NCBI GenBank assembly: GCA_034007705.1
Contig: JAVEQK010000016.1
Span: 6,196-70,195, forward strand
DNA: 64,000 nucleotides
Direction: 5' to 3'
From: UBA10518 sp022837185
GTDB taxonomy: Bacteria; Desulfobacterota; Desulfobulbia; Desulfobulbales; Desulfobulbaceae
The notes beneath the pieces were generated by a model. It was not told the origin of the DNA, made no database searches, and worked only from the letters and a program-made list of their open reading frames with translations. A program made the position numbers and the translations under genes. Shown in pieces: positions 25,992 through 34,309 of the stretch; position 1 is the stretch's first letter, and every line of letters starts with the position of its first letter.

Positions 25992-27290
25992 ATGCGCATG
26001 AAATTGATGGTCCTGGGAATGGCCGCGGCAATCCTCGGGTTTGCCGGCACGGCTGCGGCAGCCGATCCCTGCGTTGACTGCCACAACACGATTTCACCCG
26101 GTCAGGTCCGGGACTGGCAGGTCAGCAAACATTCCGAAAATGATGTGACCTGCTCCACCTGTCACGGCGACCTCCACACAAAGGCGGAAGACGCCATGCT
26201 GGCGGAGCTGCCCGATGAAAAAGTGTGTGCCGGATGCCATGAAGAACAGTTCAATCAGTTTGGCCGCGGCAAACACAACTTCGGCTGGACATCCCTGAAT
26301 GCGATTCCGGCAACCCACTTCGCCCCTGATGAGCTCATCGAGGGCGGCAGGGGGTGCGGCGGGTGCCATAACATGGGCATCAAGACCGAAGAACAGAAAA
26401 AGGAGCTCCGCGACAAGGGGTACCGCTACCAGAGCAACTCGTGCGACGAGTGCCACACCCGGCACGCCTTTTCCAAGAAAGAAGCCCTGAATCCCAGGGC
26501 CTGCCAGCAGTGCCACATGGGCTACGACCATCCGCAGTGGGAAATGTGGTCCAGCTCCAAGCACGGGGCCCGGTATTACATCCGGAAGGAAGGGGACCTG
26601 CCGGCTGAGGCGGCCGGCCCGAGCTGCCAGAACTGCCATATGCCGGACGGCGATCATGAAAACCGGACGGCCTGGGGCTTTCTCGGCGTACGGCTGCCCC
26701 TGCCCGAGGACAAGCAGGCCGCGGACGACCGGGTGACCATTCTCAAGGCCCTCGGGGTCCTGAATCCCGAGACCGGCGAGCCCACCCCGATCCTCGATGC
26801 GGTCAAGGCCGTGGACATGGTCCGGCTGGATCAGGAATCCTGGGAAAAGGAACGAAGCAAGATGATCAAGACCTGCACCGGCTGCCACTCGGAAAAATAC
26901 GCCCGCGAGCAGCTGGCCATGGGCGACGCCATCCTGCAGAAGTCCGACCGGCTGATGGCCGACGCCATTGAAACCGTCGCCGCCCTCTACCGGGAGGGCA
27001 TCATTGCAAAACCGGAAGGATACCCCTTCAACTATCCGTTCCTGCTGGCCTTCATGCACACCAACGGCGCCAACTGGAATGAAAAGCTGGACGACCTGTC
27101 CTTTATCGACCAGGTCCTGGTGCAGATGTACATGAAGCACCGTATGCGCGCCTACCAGGCCTTTTTCCACGTCAATCCGGATTACGCCTACTGGTACGGC
27201 TGGAATGAAATGACCAAGGATCTCGGAGAAATCAAGGAGCTGGCGAGGACCATGCGGGCGACGCACGCACCGCAGGATAAACCCCAATAA
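25992..27290 (+). CDS. Octaheme c-type cytochrome, hydroxylamine oxidoreductase (HAO)-like, copy 1
   Basis: 432 residues from the ATG at 25992, which follows GGAGGAGAAATC. The signal peptide ends around AGTAAAA, so it is periplasmic. Eight CXXCH motifs begin at Cys 27, 54, 79, 122, 151, 171, 212 and 295; the heme spacing and the C-terminal helical domain fit the HAO family. The family oxidises hydroxylamine in nitrifiers, but in anaerobes homologues are linked to reduction of nitrite or hydroxylamine to ammonium. PDYAYWYGWNEM near the C-terminus aligns by eye with the region holding the crosslinking Tyr of true HAO; whether that Tyr is conserved needs alignment. Last gene of the sigma-54 operon. 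Confidence 0.85.
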   Translation: MRMKLMVLGMAAAILGFAGTAAAADPCVDCHNTISPGQVRDWQVSKHSENDVTCSTCHGDLHTKAEDAMLAELPDEKVCAGCHEEQFNQFGRGKHNFGWTSLNAIPATHFAPDELIEGGRGCGGCHNMGIKTEEQKKELRDKGYRYQSNSCDECHTRHAFSKKEALNPRACQQCHMGYDHPQWEMWSSSKHGARYYIRKEGDLPAEAAGPSCQNCHMPDGDHENRTAWGFLGVRLPLPEDKQAADDRVTILKALGVLNPETGEPTPILDAVKAVDMVRLDQESWEKERSKMIKTCTGCHSEKYAREQLAMGDAILQKSDRLMADAIETVAALYREGIIAKPEGYPFNYPFLLAFMHTNGANWNEKLDDLSFIDQVLVQMYMKHRMRAYQAFFHVNPDYAYWYGWNEMTKDLGEIKELARTMRATHAPQDKPQ

Positions 27291-27356
27291 AGAACAGGCC
27301 TGGAAACCGGGCGGGTTCGGCCGGCGATCATTCTGACCGACTCACCTGCCCTGCAA

Positions 27357-27382
27357 GGGGACCCATTGCGGGTCCCCTTTTT
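27357..27382 (+). terminator. Intrinsic terminator of the kinase-regulator-octaheme operon
   Basis: GGGGACCC (27357-27364), loop ATTGC, GGGTCCCC (27370-27377), then TTTTT. It lies 67 bases after the octaheme stop. Confidence 0.93.
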
Positions 27383-27489
27383 CGTTGCCTCCGCACCGCC
27401 TCACTTTCCTGATTCCGCAACGGCGGCACGAATCATCATACCCCCTCCGAATCCGGTTCCGCCTGCCGGACGAATCGGACAGCCACCGG

Positions 27490-28467
27490 TCACTGGCGAA
27501 AGATGCAGAGCACCAGGAAGGCATTGTAGCCGATATACGCGGCAAACAGGAGCGCCCCTTCAAAGCGGTTGATGCGCCCCTTTCCCGGCCCCCGGAACCC
27601 GTAGCCGAAGATGAACAGCGACAGGGTCAGCACGGCCATGACCATGATGTCCCTGGAGAAGACCTCGCGACCGACGGTCATGGGCGCAATGCCCCCGGCA
27701 ATGCCGACCACGGCCAGGGTGTTGAACAGGTTGGAGCCCAGCACATTGCCCAGGGCGATGTCGTGCTCGCCCTTGCGGATGGCCAGCAGGGACGAGGCCA
27801 GCTCGGGCAGCGACGTGCCCACCGCGATGATGGTCAGGCCGATGATCAGATCGCTGACCCCGAAGCCGCGGGCGATTGCCACCGCCCCCCAGACCAGCAT
27901 CCTGGAGCTGGCAATCAGCACGGCCAGGCCGGTGACCAGCAAGAACACCGCCCGGCCCAGGGGCATGGCGTGCATCTCCAGCTCCTGCTCCATCTCGCTG
28001 GCCAGGGGATCAATCATGGTCCGCATGCCCTGGCGGATCGTCCACCCCATCACTCCGCAAAACACCGCCATCAGCACCATGGCCTCCAAGCGGGTGATCC
28101 GCCCGTCCCAGACCTGCCAGGCCGCCAGGACCGTGACCGCGGTGAGAAGGGGCAGCTCCTTGCGCAGCACCCCCGACTTCACGGCGATGGGACTGATAAG
28201 AGACGTCAAACCAAGGATCAGGGCAATATTGGCGATGTTGGAACCGTAGGCATTGCCCAGGGCGATGCCCGGATTGCCCTGCAGGGCCGCCAGCGCCGAG
28301 ACCACCATTTCCGGCGCCGAGGTCCCGAAGCCGACAATGACCATGCCGATCAGCAGGGGCGGCATGCCGAAATACCGGGCGGCGGCGGCCGATCCCTCGA
28401 CAAACCGATCGGCGCTCCAGACCAGCAGGACGAAACCGACGGCAACGGCGAGAAAGGGCACCGTCAT
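27490..28467 (-). CDS. Calcium/sodium antiporter (CaCA family, YrbG-like)
   Basis: A 325-residue inner-membrane exchanger with two inverted halves. Each half carries an alpha-repeat: IVGFGTSAPEMVVSALAAL with GNAYGSNIANIALILG in the first, and IIAVGTSLPELASSLLAI with GNVLGSNLFNTLAVVG in the second. The acidic residues in the GTSxPE motifs are the ion ligands. It probably exports Ca2+ (or moves Na+) at the expense of an ion gradient. It begins one base after the stop of the CNNM/HlyC gene, so the two are cotranscribed. Length and motifs are typical of YrbG; no regulation visible. Confidence 0.9.
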   Translation of the reverse strand: MTVPFLAVAVGFVLLVWSADRFVEGSAAAARYFGMPPLLIGMVIVGFGTSAPEMVVSALAALQGNPGIALGNAYGSNIANIALILGLTSLISPIAVKSGVLRKELPLLTAVTVLAAWQVWDGRITRLEAMVLMAVFCGVMGWTIRQGMRTMIDPLASEMEQELEMHAMPLGRAVFLLVTGLAVLIASSRMLVWGAVAIARGFGVSDLIIGLTIIAVGTSLPELASSLLAIRKGEHDIALGNVLGSNLFNTLAVVGIAGGIAPMTVGREVFSRDIMVMAVLTLSLFIFGYGFRGPGKGRINRFEGALLFAAYIGYNAFLVLCIFRQ

Positions 28468-28468
28468 G

Positions 28469-29803
28469 TCATTTCCCTTCCCCGGCCGGGAGCTGTTCCC
28501 CTCCGGCCGTTCCCTCTTCCTTGCCAGGCAGGCGGCTTGCCAGCACCTTGTCGACCCGGTTGCCGTCCATGTCCACCACCTCGAGCCGCCACTGTTCCCA
28601 TTCCGCTATGTCGCCGGTGCGGGGTATGTGACCGATCAGCCACATCATCATGCCGCTGAGTGTGTGGTACCTTCCTTTGTCCTCCTCGGGTACACTCCTC
28701 AGTTCGAGACGGTCCTTGAGTTCCGGAATGGGAGACAGGCCCTCCAGCAGCAATGAGCCGTCTTCACGCTCAAACACCCAGACGTCGGAGGGATTCCGCG
28801 GTTTAAACTCGCCGGCCAGGGCCTCCAGCACGTCATGAAGTGTGATCAGTCCCTGGATGCCCCCGTATTCGTCCACCACGAAGACCATCTGCACGCCGGT
28901 GTCGCGGAACTGCTCCAGCAGCTTGATCCCGGTCAGCGATTCGGGCACATACACGCCCGGCTCCAGCTGCTCCGACAGGTCGATCGTCCCTCCCCGTAAT
29001 TTCTGGCGGAGCACCTTTTTGGCCGAAAGCACCCCAAGGATATCCTCCAGCCCCCCACGGCAGACCGGAAAACGGGAGTGATAGGAGCTGATCATCTTTT
29101 CCAGGTTCCGGTCCAGGGGCTCATTGACGTCCAGAAAAACGATCTCGCTGCGCGGCGTCATCAGGGAGATAATCTGCCGGTCGTCAAGGCGGAAGACGTT
29201 GCGCACCATCCGGTGCTCCTGCTTTTCGATCACTCCTGTTTGCGAGCCTTCGGCCAGCATGGCATGGATGTCCTCCTCCGTCAGGTTGGCCCCGCCCAGG
29301 TCGCCCTTGCCCATCAGCCGCAGCAGGGCGTCGGTCGACACGGACAGCAGGGAAACGATGGGACGGGACAGGCGGGCCAGCACCGCAACGGGCCGGGCCA
29401 TCCGCCGGGCGATGCCCTCGGCATTGAACTGGGCGAGGCGCTTGGGCACCAGTTCGCCGATGACGATGGTGCAGTAGGTGATGCCGGCGACCACGATAAT
29501 CGAGGCCCCGGTCATGCTGAATTGACGATCAATGCCGATGATCTGCAGCCAGTTGGCAAGCGGTTCCGCCAGGGCGGCCTTGCCGATGAAACCGTTGAGG
29601 ATGCCGATGGCGGTGATGCCGATCTGGATGGTCGAAAGAAACTGGGTCGGCTCCTCGCTGAGCCGTATGGCGATCGCCGCGGAGGCGTCGCCGTCATCGG
29701 CCAGCCGCACCAGGCGGCTCCGACGCGCGGTGACCAGGGCGATCTCCGACATGGCGAAAACGCCGTTGAGCAAAATCAGGACGGTCAGAATCAGTATATC
29801 CAA
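28469..29803 (-). CDS. CNNM/HlyC/CorC-family protein (DUF21 - CBS pair - CorC_HlyC)
   Basis: 444 residues. An N-terminal DUF21 membrane domain with about four helices (ILILTVLILLNGVFAMSEIA; STIQIGITAIGILNGFIG) is followed by two CBS modules (MTPRSEIVFLDVNEP; VFVVDEYGGIQGLITLHDVL) and a C-terminal CorC_HlyC (transporter-associated) domain of about 80 residues (YHTLSGMMMWLIGHIP). The family includes Mg2+/Co2+ efflux proteins (CorC/YfjD/MpfA). The old label haemolysin is not supported. Cotranscribed with the Ca/Na exchanger, suggesting a divalent cation homeostasis unit. The start ATG at 29801-29803 opens directly with TM1. Confidence 0.88.
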   Translation of the reverse strand: MDILILTVLILLNGVFAMSEIALVTARRSRLVRLADDGDASAAIAIRLSEEPTQFLSTIQIGITAIGILNGFIGKAALAEPLANWLQIIGIDRQFSMTGASIIVVAGITYCTIVIGELVPKRLAQFNAEGIARRMARPVAVLARLSRPIVSLLSVSTDALLRLMGKGDLGGANLTEEDIHAMLAEGSQTGVIEKQEHRMVRNVFRLDDRQIISLMTPRSEIVFLDVNEPLDRNLEKMISSYHSRFPVCRGGLEDILGVLSAKKVLRQKLRGGTIDLSEQLEPGVYVPESLTGIKLLEQFRDTGVQMVFVVDEYGGIQGLITLHDVLEALAGEFKPRNPSDVWVFEREDGSLLLEGLSPIPELKDRLELRSVPEEDKGRYHTLSGMMMWLIGHIPRTGDIAEWEQWRLEVVDMDGNRVDKVLASRLPGKEEGTAGGEQLPAGEGK

Positions 29804-30078
29804 TTGCGGTCTCCTTACTCGGCCGACGGGTCAGGCAAAACGGGGTTGCGGACGCAGCTGCAGATGCCGCGGGACAACGGTCGGCGGTCGATGCCAACGG
29901 AAAAACCCTGCAGAATACTACATGGAAAAGAGGGAGTTGAAAATCGCTTTCTCCCCGATGGACACCTTCAGCTGCAAACGGCGCCGGGAAAACCCCTGTA
30001 ATCCATCAGTTGACCACCACAGGCAGAAAAGCTGATCCTGTTTCTGCCCCCGTTCACTGCTGATCGCCATCGATCAGC

Positions 30079-30106
30079 TTGACAAAAACAGAGAAAGGAA
30101 TACAGT
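30079..30106 (+). promoter_or_regulatory. Promoter of the tetR-exporter operon
   Basis: TTGACA at 30079-30084, 16-base spacer, TACAGT at 30101-30106. It sits 9 bases before a perfect palindrome that could block it. Confidence 0.65.
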
Positions 30107-30114
30107 AAACAGTA

Positions 30115-30128
30115 AGTAATTAATTACT
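30115..30128 (+). promoter_or_regulatory. Palindromic operator, likely bound by the adjacent TetR protein
   Basis: AGTAATTAATTACT is a perfect 14-bp palindrome directly downstream of the -10 box and 18 bases before the tetR start. This arrangement is typical of TetR autorepression. Confidence 0.6.
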
Positions 30129-30146
30129 ATCTTCCATGGAGGCACC

Positions 30147-30755
30147 ATGCATTCACCCGCCAAACATCTCCCCGCTGAAAAACGCCGCGCCGTCACCGTC
30201 GAGACGGTGATCGAACTGGCCGGGGAGCAGAATCCCAGCGACATCACCACCTCTGCCATCGCCCGGCGGATGGGACTGACCCAGGGCGCCCTGTTCCGGC
30301 ACTTCCCCAACAAGGAAGCCATCATCGGCGCGGTGATGGAATGGGTGGCGGAGCGGCTGCTGGCCCGGGTTGAACAAGCGGCGCAAAAGCAGTCGTCCCC
30401 GCTGGCGGCGCTGGAGGCGATGTTCCTGGCCCACGTGGATTTTGTCGCCGAGCATCCCGGCATTCCCCGCATGCTGTTCGGCGAATTGCAGCGGGCCGGG
30501 GAGACCGCTCCCAAGCTTATGGTCCGCACCCTCATTCATCGCTACGGGGAACTGCTCGGCCGAATCATCGAGCTGGGCAAGGAAAGCGGGGAACTGGACG
30601 ACCGCCTCGACACCGAGGCGGCAGCCACCCTGTTTATCGGCACCATCCAGGGACTGGTGATGCAGTCCATGCTGGCCGGTGACGTACAGCGCATCCGCCG
30701 CGAGGCACCTCGGGTTTTCGGCCTCTTCCGGCGGGGCATCAGGAGGACGCCATGA
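30147..30755 (+). CDS. TetR-family transcriptional regulator
   Basis: 202 residues. The N-terminal helix-turn-helix (residues about 15-60) has ITTSAIARRMGLTQGALF and RHFPNKEAIIGAVMEW, the classical TetR DNA-binding block. The C-terminal ligand domain includes RLDTEAAATLFIGTIQGLVM (TetR_C-like). A good GGAGGC precedes the ATG. The gene is first in an operon with a membrane fusion protein, an FtsX-type permease and an ATPase, overlapping the next gene by four bases. It probably represses this exporter in the absence of an inducing compound, through the palindrome at 30115. Confidence 0.9.
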   Translation: MHSPAKHLPAEKRRAVTVETVIELAGEQNPSDITTSAIARRMGLTQGALFRHFPNKEAIIGAVMEWVAERLLARVEQAAQKQSSPLAALEAMFLAHVDFVAEHPGIPRMLFGELQRAGETAPKLMVRTLIHRYGELLGRIIELGKESGELDDRLDTEAAATLFIGTIQGLVMQSMLAGDVQRIRREAPRVFGLFRRGIRRTP

Positions 30756-31903
30756 AACATTTCCCTGTCCGCGGACGCACCCTGGCCCTGCTGGCGGTTC
30801 TTGTCCCTCTGCTGGCCCTTTTTGTCTACGTTGCAGCGCGCTCCGGGCCGCTGGCGCCGGTGAAGGTCACCGTGACCGAGGTGGAGCACAGGAGCATTTC
30901 CCCGGGCCTGTTCGGCATCGGCACGGTCGAAGCGCGCTTCACCTACCGGATCGGGCCGACATTTGCCGGCCGGCTCCAGCGCCTGGATGTCGACGTGGGA
31001 GCCCGGGTACAGGCCGGGGACATTCTCGGCGAAATGGATCCGGTGGACCTTGACGACCGGCTCCGGGCCCAGCAGGCTGCCCTGCTCCGGGCCGAGGCGC
31101 AGCTGGCCGAGGCCGAAGCGCGCCGGGACCATGCCAGGGTCCAGGAGCGGCGCTACGAAGAACTGTGGCTCGCCCGCTCCGCCAGCGAGGAAACCCATGC
31201 CACCAAGCGCCAGGAGCTCCAGATTGCCGAGGCGGGACTGAAGGCGGCGACCCAGGAGCTGGCGAGGATACGCGCCGAACTGGAAGCCCTGACCGCCCAG
31301 CGCGAGAACCTGCGGCTGATCGCCCCCGCCGACGGCCTGATCACCGCCCGGGAGATCGAGCCGGGGACCACGGTGGTGGCCGGCCAGACCGTAGTGGAGA
31401 TGATCGATCCGGCAAGCGTGTGGATCAATGTCCGCTTTGACCAGATCCAGGCGGGCGGCCTGGCCGCCGACCTGCCGGCGCTCATCGTCCTGCGGTCGCA
31501 GGGCGGTGCTCCGCTCGCCGGGAGCGTTCTCCGGGTGGAGCCGCTGGCGGACGCCGTGACCGAGGAAACCCTGGCCAAGGTGGTCTTCGACCGGCTGCCG
31601 GATCCCCTGCCGCCGGTCGGTGAACTGGCCGAAGTCACGGTGGCCCTGCCGGCCCTGCCCGCTGCCCCCGTGATCAGCAATGCCGCCATTCACCGCATCG
31701 ACGGCCGTCTCGGCGTATGGCTGGTGACGGACGGCGAACCGCGTTTCACCCCGGTCGATCCCGGCACTTCCGACCTGGCGGGGCAGGTGGTGATCCGGGC
31801 GGGTCTCGAACCGGGAGACCGGGTCGTGGCCTACAGCGAAAAGGCCCTGCATGCCCGCAGCCGCATCCATGTGGTGGGGCAGCTGACGGAGGCGCAGCCA
31901 TGA
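30752..31903 (+). CDS. HlyD/RND-type periplasmic adaptor (membrane fusion protein)
   Basis: 383 residues. An N-terminal membrane anchor (LALLAVLVPLLALFVYVAA) is followed by a beta-barrel/lipoyl region (GIGTVEARFTYRIGPTFAG, RVQAGDILGEMDPVDLDDRL) and a coiled-coil hairpin (RAEAQLAEAEARRDHARVQE to LARIRAELEALTAQ). The second lipoyl half is LIAPADGLITAREIEPGTTV, and a C-terminal barrel holds IDGRLGVWLVTDGEPRFTPV. It links an inner-membrane ABC permease to an outer-membrane channel not encoded nearby. Overlaps the tetR stop and the FtsX gene start by four bases each, so translation is coupled. Confidence 0.88.
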   Translation: MKHFPVRGRTLALLAVLVPLLALFVYVAARSGPLAPVKVTVTEVEHRSISPGLFGIGTVEARFTYRIGPTFAGRLQRLDVDVGARVQAGDILGEMDPVDLDDRLRAQQAALLRAEAQLAEAEARRDHARVQERRYEELWLARSASEETHATKRQELQIAEAGLKAATQELARIRAELEALTAQRENLRLIAPADGLITAREIEPGTTVVAGQTVVEMIDPASVWINVRFDQIQAGGLAADLPALIVLRSQGGAPLAGSVLRVEPLADAVTEETLAKVVFDRLPDPLPPVGELAEVTVALPALPAAPVISNAAIHRIDGRLGVWLVTDGEPRFTPVDPGTSDLAGQVVIRAGLEPGDRVVAYSEKALHARSRIHVVGQLTEAQP

Positions 31904-33102
31904 TCAGCCTCGCCGGACGCGACATCCTGCACGCCTGGGGCAAGTTCGTCTTCACCGGTTTCGGCCTGGGGCTGCTGATCGGCGTGACTCTGACCATGGC
32001 CGGCGTCTACCGCGGCATGGTGGACGACGCCAGGGTCCTTCTCGACAACAGCGGCGCCGACCTCTGGGTGGTGCAGAAAGACACCCTCGGCCCCTACGCC
32101 GAATCATCAAGCATCTACGACGACGTGTGGCGGAGCGTCCGCGCCATGCCCGGGGTGGCCCGGGCCGCCGGGGTAACCTATCTTACCATGCAGGTGCGCC
32201 TGGGCGACCGCGACGTCCGGGCGATGGTGACCGGCATTGCGGCCGGGCAGCCGGGAATTCCTGGCTGGCCGCCCTATCTCGTCGCCGGCCGCCAGATCAC
32301 CCGCGGCCACTACGAGGCCGTGGCCGACATCGCCGCCGGCTTCAAGCTCGGCGACCGGATCAAGATCCGCCGCAACCACTATACCGTGGTCGGCCTGACC
32401 CGGCGGATGGTCTCCTCCAACGGCGACCCCATGGTGTTCATTCCCCTGAAGGACGCCCAGGAGGCCCAGTTCCTCAAAGACAACGACGCCGTCCTGCAGC
32501 AGCGCCGCCGCACCGCCGAAAATCCCGCCTTCAACCGGCCCGGCCAGCCCGGGGTGCTGGAGGCGGTGATCGACTCCCAGGGCAGCAACCCTTATGTCAA
32601 CGCCGTCCTGGTGCAGGTCGACACGGGACACCGTCCCGACGAAGTGGCCGAGGCCATCCGTCAATGGAAACGGCTGACCGTCTACACCCGGGAGCAGATG
32701 GAAGGGATTCTGGTGGGCAAGCTGATCGCCACCTCGGCGAAGCAGATCGGCATGTTCCTGGTCATCCTGGCCGTGGTCAGCGCGGCCATCGTCGCCTTCA
32801 TCATCTACACCCTGACTCTGGGCAAAATCCGTGAAATAGCGGTGCTGAAACTGATCGGCACCAGGAACCGGACCATCGCCGTGATGATCCTCCAGCAGGC
32901 GGTCGCCCTGGGGGCCATCGGCTTCGTGGTCGGCAAAATCACCGCCACCTTCGGCGCCCCCCTGTTCCCCAAGTACGTGCTGTTGGAGCCGATGGACTCG
33001 GCGGCCGGATTCATAGCCGTGGTGATCATCTGCGTCCTATCGAGCATCATCGCCATCCGCGCCGCCCTGAGGGTGGACCCGGCCGAGGCCATAGGAGGCT
33101 GA
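31900..33102 (+). CDS. ABC transporter permease, FtsX/MacB type
   Basis: 400 residues. The ATG at 31900 overlaps the adaptor stop (ATGA). TM1 (FTGFGLGLLIGVTLTMAGVY) is followed by a periplasmic MacB-PCD-like domain (LDNSGADLWVVQKDTLGP; NHYTVVGLTRRMVSSNGDP). Three C-terminal helices (FLVILAVVSAAIVAFIIYTL, AVALGAIGFVVGKI, FIAVVIICVLSSIIAIRA) with GKIREIAVLKLIGTRNRTI match the FtsX domain (PF02687). These transporters work mechanically, coupling ATP hydrolysis to extrusion from the periplasm rather than moving substrate through the permease. Paired with the ATPase that follows after one base. Confidence 0.87.
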   Translation: MISLAGRDILHAWGKFVFTGFGLGLLIGVTLTMAGVYRGMVDDARVLLDNSGADLWVVQKDTLGPYAESSSIYDDVWRSVRAMPGVARAAGVTYLTMQVRLGDRDVRAMVTGIAAGQPGIPGWPPYLVAGRQITRGHYEAVADIAAGFKLGDRIKIRRNHYTVVGLTRRMVSSNGDPMVFIPLKDAQEAQFLKDNDAVLQQRRRTAENPAFNRPGQPGVLEAVIDSQGSNPYVNAVLVQVDTGHRPDEVAEAIRQWKRLTVYTREQMEGILVGKLIATSAKQIGMFLVILAVVSAAIVAFIIYTLTLGKIREIAVLKLIGTRNRTIAVMILQQAVALGAIGFVVGKITATFGAPLFPKYVLLEPMDSAAGFIAVVIICVLSSIIAIRAALRVDPAEAIGG

Positions 33103-33103
33103 C

Positions 33104-33814
33104 ATGGACGGCAAGGGCATCCGCATCGAAAACCTGACCAAACGCTACGGCAGCGGGGACACCGCGGTTGACGCCCTCAAAAACGTCAACATGGGGGTGG
33201 TGCCGGGCGAGGTCGTCGGCCTCATCGGTCCCTCGGGTTCCGGCAAGAGCACTCTGCTCAAATGCCTGGGCGCGGTGATCGAGCCCACGGCCGGCCTCAT
33301 GGTGCTGGGCGACGAGGTCATTTACGACGGCGGCTGGAGGGTCAGGGACATCCGCGCCCTGCGGCGGGACCGGATCGGCTTCGTCTTTCAGGCGCCCTAT
33401 CTTATCCCCTTTCTCGACGTCACCGACAATGTCGCCCTGCCCGCCATGCTGGCCGGGAGAACGAATTCCGATGCCCGCCGGCGGGCGCGGGAGCTGCTGC
33501 AGTCCCTCGATGTAGACCACCGGGCCGCGGCCATGCCTTCCCAGCTCTCCGGCGGCGAGCAGCAGCGGGTGGCCATCGCCCGGGGCCTGGTCAATCACCC
33601 CCCGGTGATCCTGGCCGACGAACCCACCGCCCCGCTGGACAGCGAACGCGCCCTGGCGGTGATCCGGATCCTCAACGAGATGGCGCGCAAATTTGAGACC
33701 GCGGTCATCGTCGTCACCCACGACGAAAAGATCATCCCCACCTTCCGGCGCATCTACAACATCCGCGACGGGGTCACCTACGAGGAGCAGGGCGAAGGCC
33801 GCAGTTTCGACTAA
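33104..33814 (+). CDS. ABC transporter ATP-binding protein, LolD/MacB-like
   Basis: 236 residues with the full nucleotide-binding set: Walker A GPSGSGKST, Q-loop FVFQAPYLIPFL, signature LSGGEQQRVAIARG, Walker B VILADEPTAPLDSE, H-loop VVTHD. The EQQRVAIARG signature and RYGSGDTAVDALKNVNM opening are typical of the MacB/LolD/FtsE group that powers FtsX-type permeases. It completes the tetR-adaptor-permease-ATPase exporter. Immediately downstream, AAGGAGG at 33815-33821 would have initiated another gene that now appears broken. Confidence 0.92.
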   Translation: MDGKGIRIENLTKRYGSGDTAVDALKNVNMGVVPGEVVGLIGPSGSGKSTLLKCLGAVIEPTAGLMVLGDEVIYDGGWRVRDIRALRRDRIGFVFQAPYLIPFLDVTDNVALPAMLAGRTNSDARRRARELLQSLDVDHRAAAMPSQLSGGEQQRVAIARGLVNHPPVILADEPTAPLDSERALAVIRILNEMARKFETAVIVVTHDEKIIPTFRRIYNIRDGVTYEEQGEGRSFD

Positions 33815-33823
33815 GGAGGACCA

Positions 33824-33995
33824 TATGCACACCGACGCCGATTCCACGACGCGGTCCGGCACCGCCGCAATCTGGGCGCCGCCGCCTACAACGAGGTGCT
33901 GACGGGCCGGGAAAAACCCTGCAGACCCGCCTCGAAGTGATCGACGCCCGGCCCGACCCCTGGTCAACACCCTGGCCCTGTATCTGGCCATGGGG
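33824..33995 (+). pseudogene. Decayed small gene at the 3' end of the exporter operon
   Basis: A strong AAGGAGG sits 5 bases before an ATG at 33824, but the frame closes after 25 codons. Moving between frames restores a protein-like text: RHRRNLGAAAYNEVLTGREK in one frame and LQTRLEVIDARPDP then LVNTLALYLAM in others. This suggests several single-base indels in a former coding sequence. I do not recognise the family. The remaining bases to 34309 hold a possible promoter and no gene I can support. Confidence 0.4.
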
Positions 33996-34088
33996 GGGAG
34001 TGCTTGCCTGCGGCATGGAAGCGTCGTCGGCACGATGAGGCATCCGCCGTCTCCCAGGTTCTTCCGTGCCCGGATCCAGGTTTCCCAT

Positions 34089-34118
34089 TTGACCACGATC
34101 CATGCGTTGGAGTACACT
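34089..34118 (+). promoter_or_regulatory. Candidate promoter of the lpxR-like gene
   Basis: TTGACC at 34089-34094, 18-base spacer, TACACT at 34113-34118. About 190 bases upstream of the ATG at 34310, in an otherwise empty stretch. Confidence 0.45.
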
Positions 34119-34309
34119 GGGATTGTTGTCATTCAACGGATGGAGCATGAGATGATCGGGAAAATACCCTCGATGCCGCCGGGGAAAGGGCCGGAAGCGC
34201 TCCTCGCAACCCCGGAAGGCCGACAGGGAAATCGGCAGCCACCGGCCGCCTGCGCCACCCTGCCCGCCTTTGTCTCGGCCCCGGGCCGCTGCATCTTGGT
34301 GAGCATGAC

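Larger units (their letters stand above)
29804..30146. other. Divergent intergenic region with inverted repeats
   Basis: No gene seen. A perfect GGCAGAAA (30022-30029)/TTTCTGCC (30041-30048) dyad is present, and AGCTGATC (30030-30037) recurs inverted at 30072-30079, next to the TetR-gene promoter. They may be operators or RNA hairpins. Confidence 0.45.

Noticed and set aside
28469..29803. Haemolysin label for the DUF21-CBS-CorC_HlyC protein
   Set aside because: The architecture is that of CNNM/CorC divalent-cation proteins; nothing in the sequence supports a toxin.
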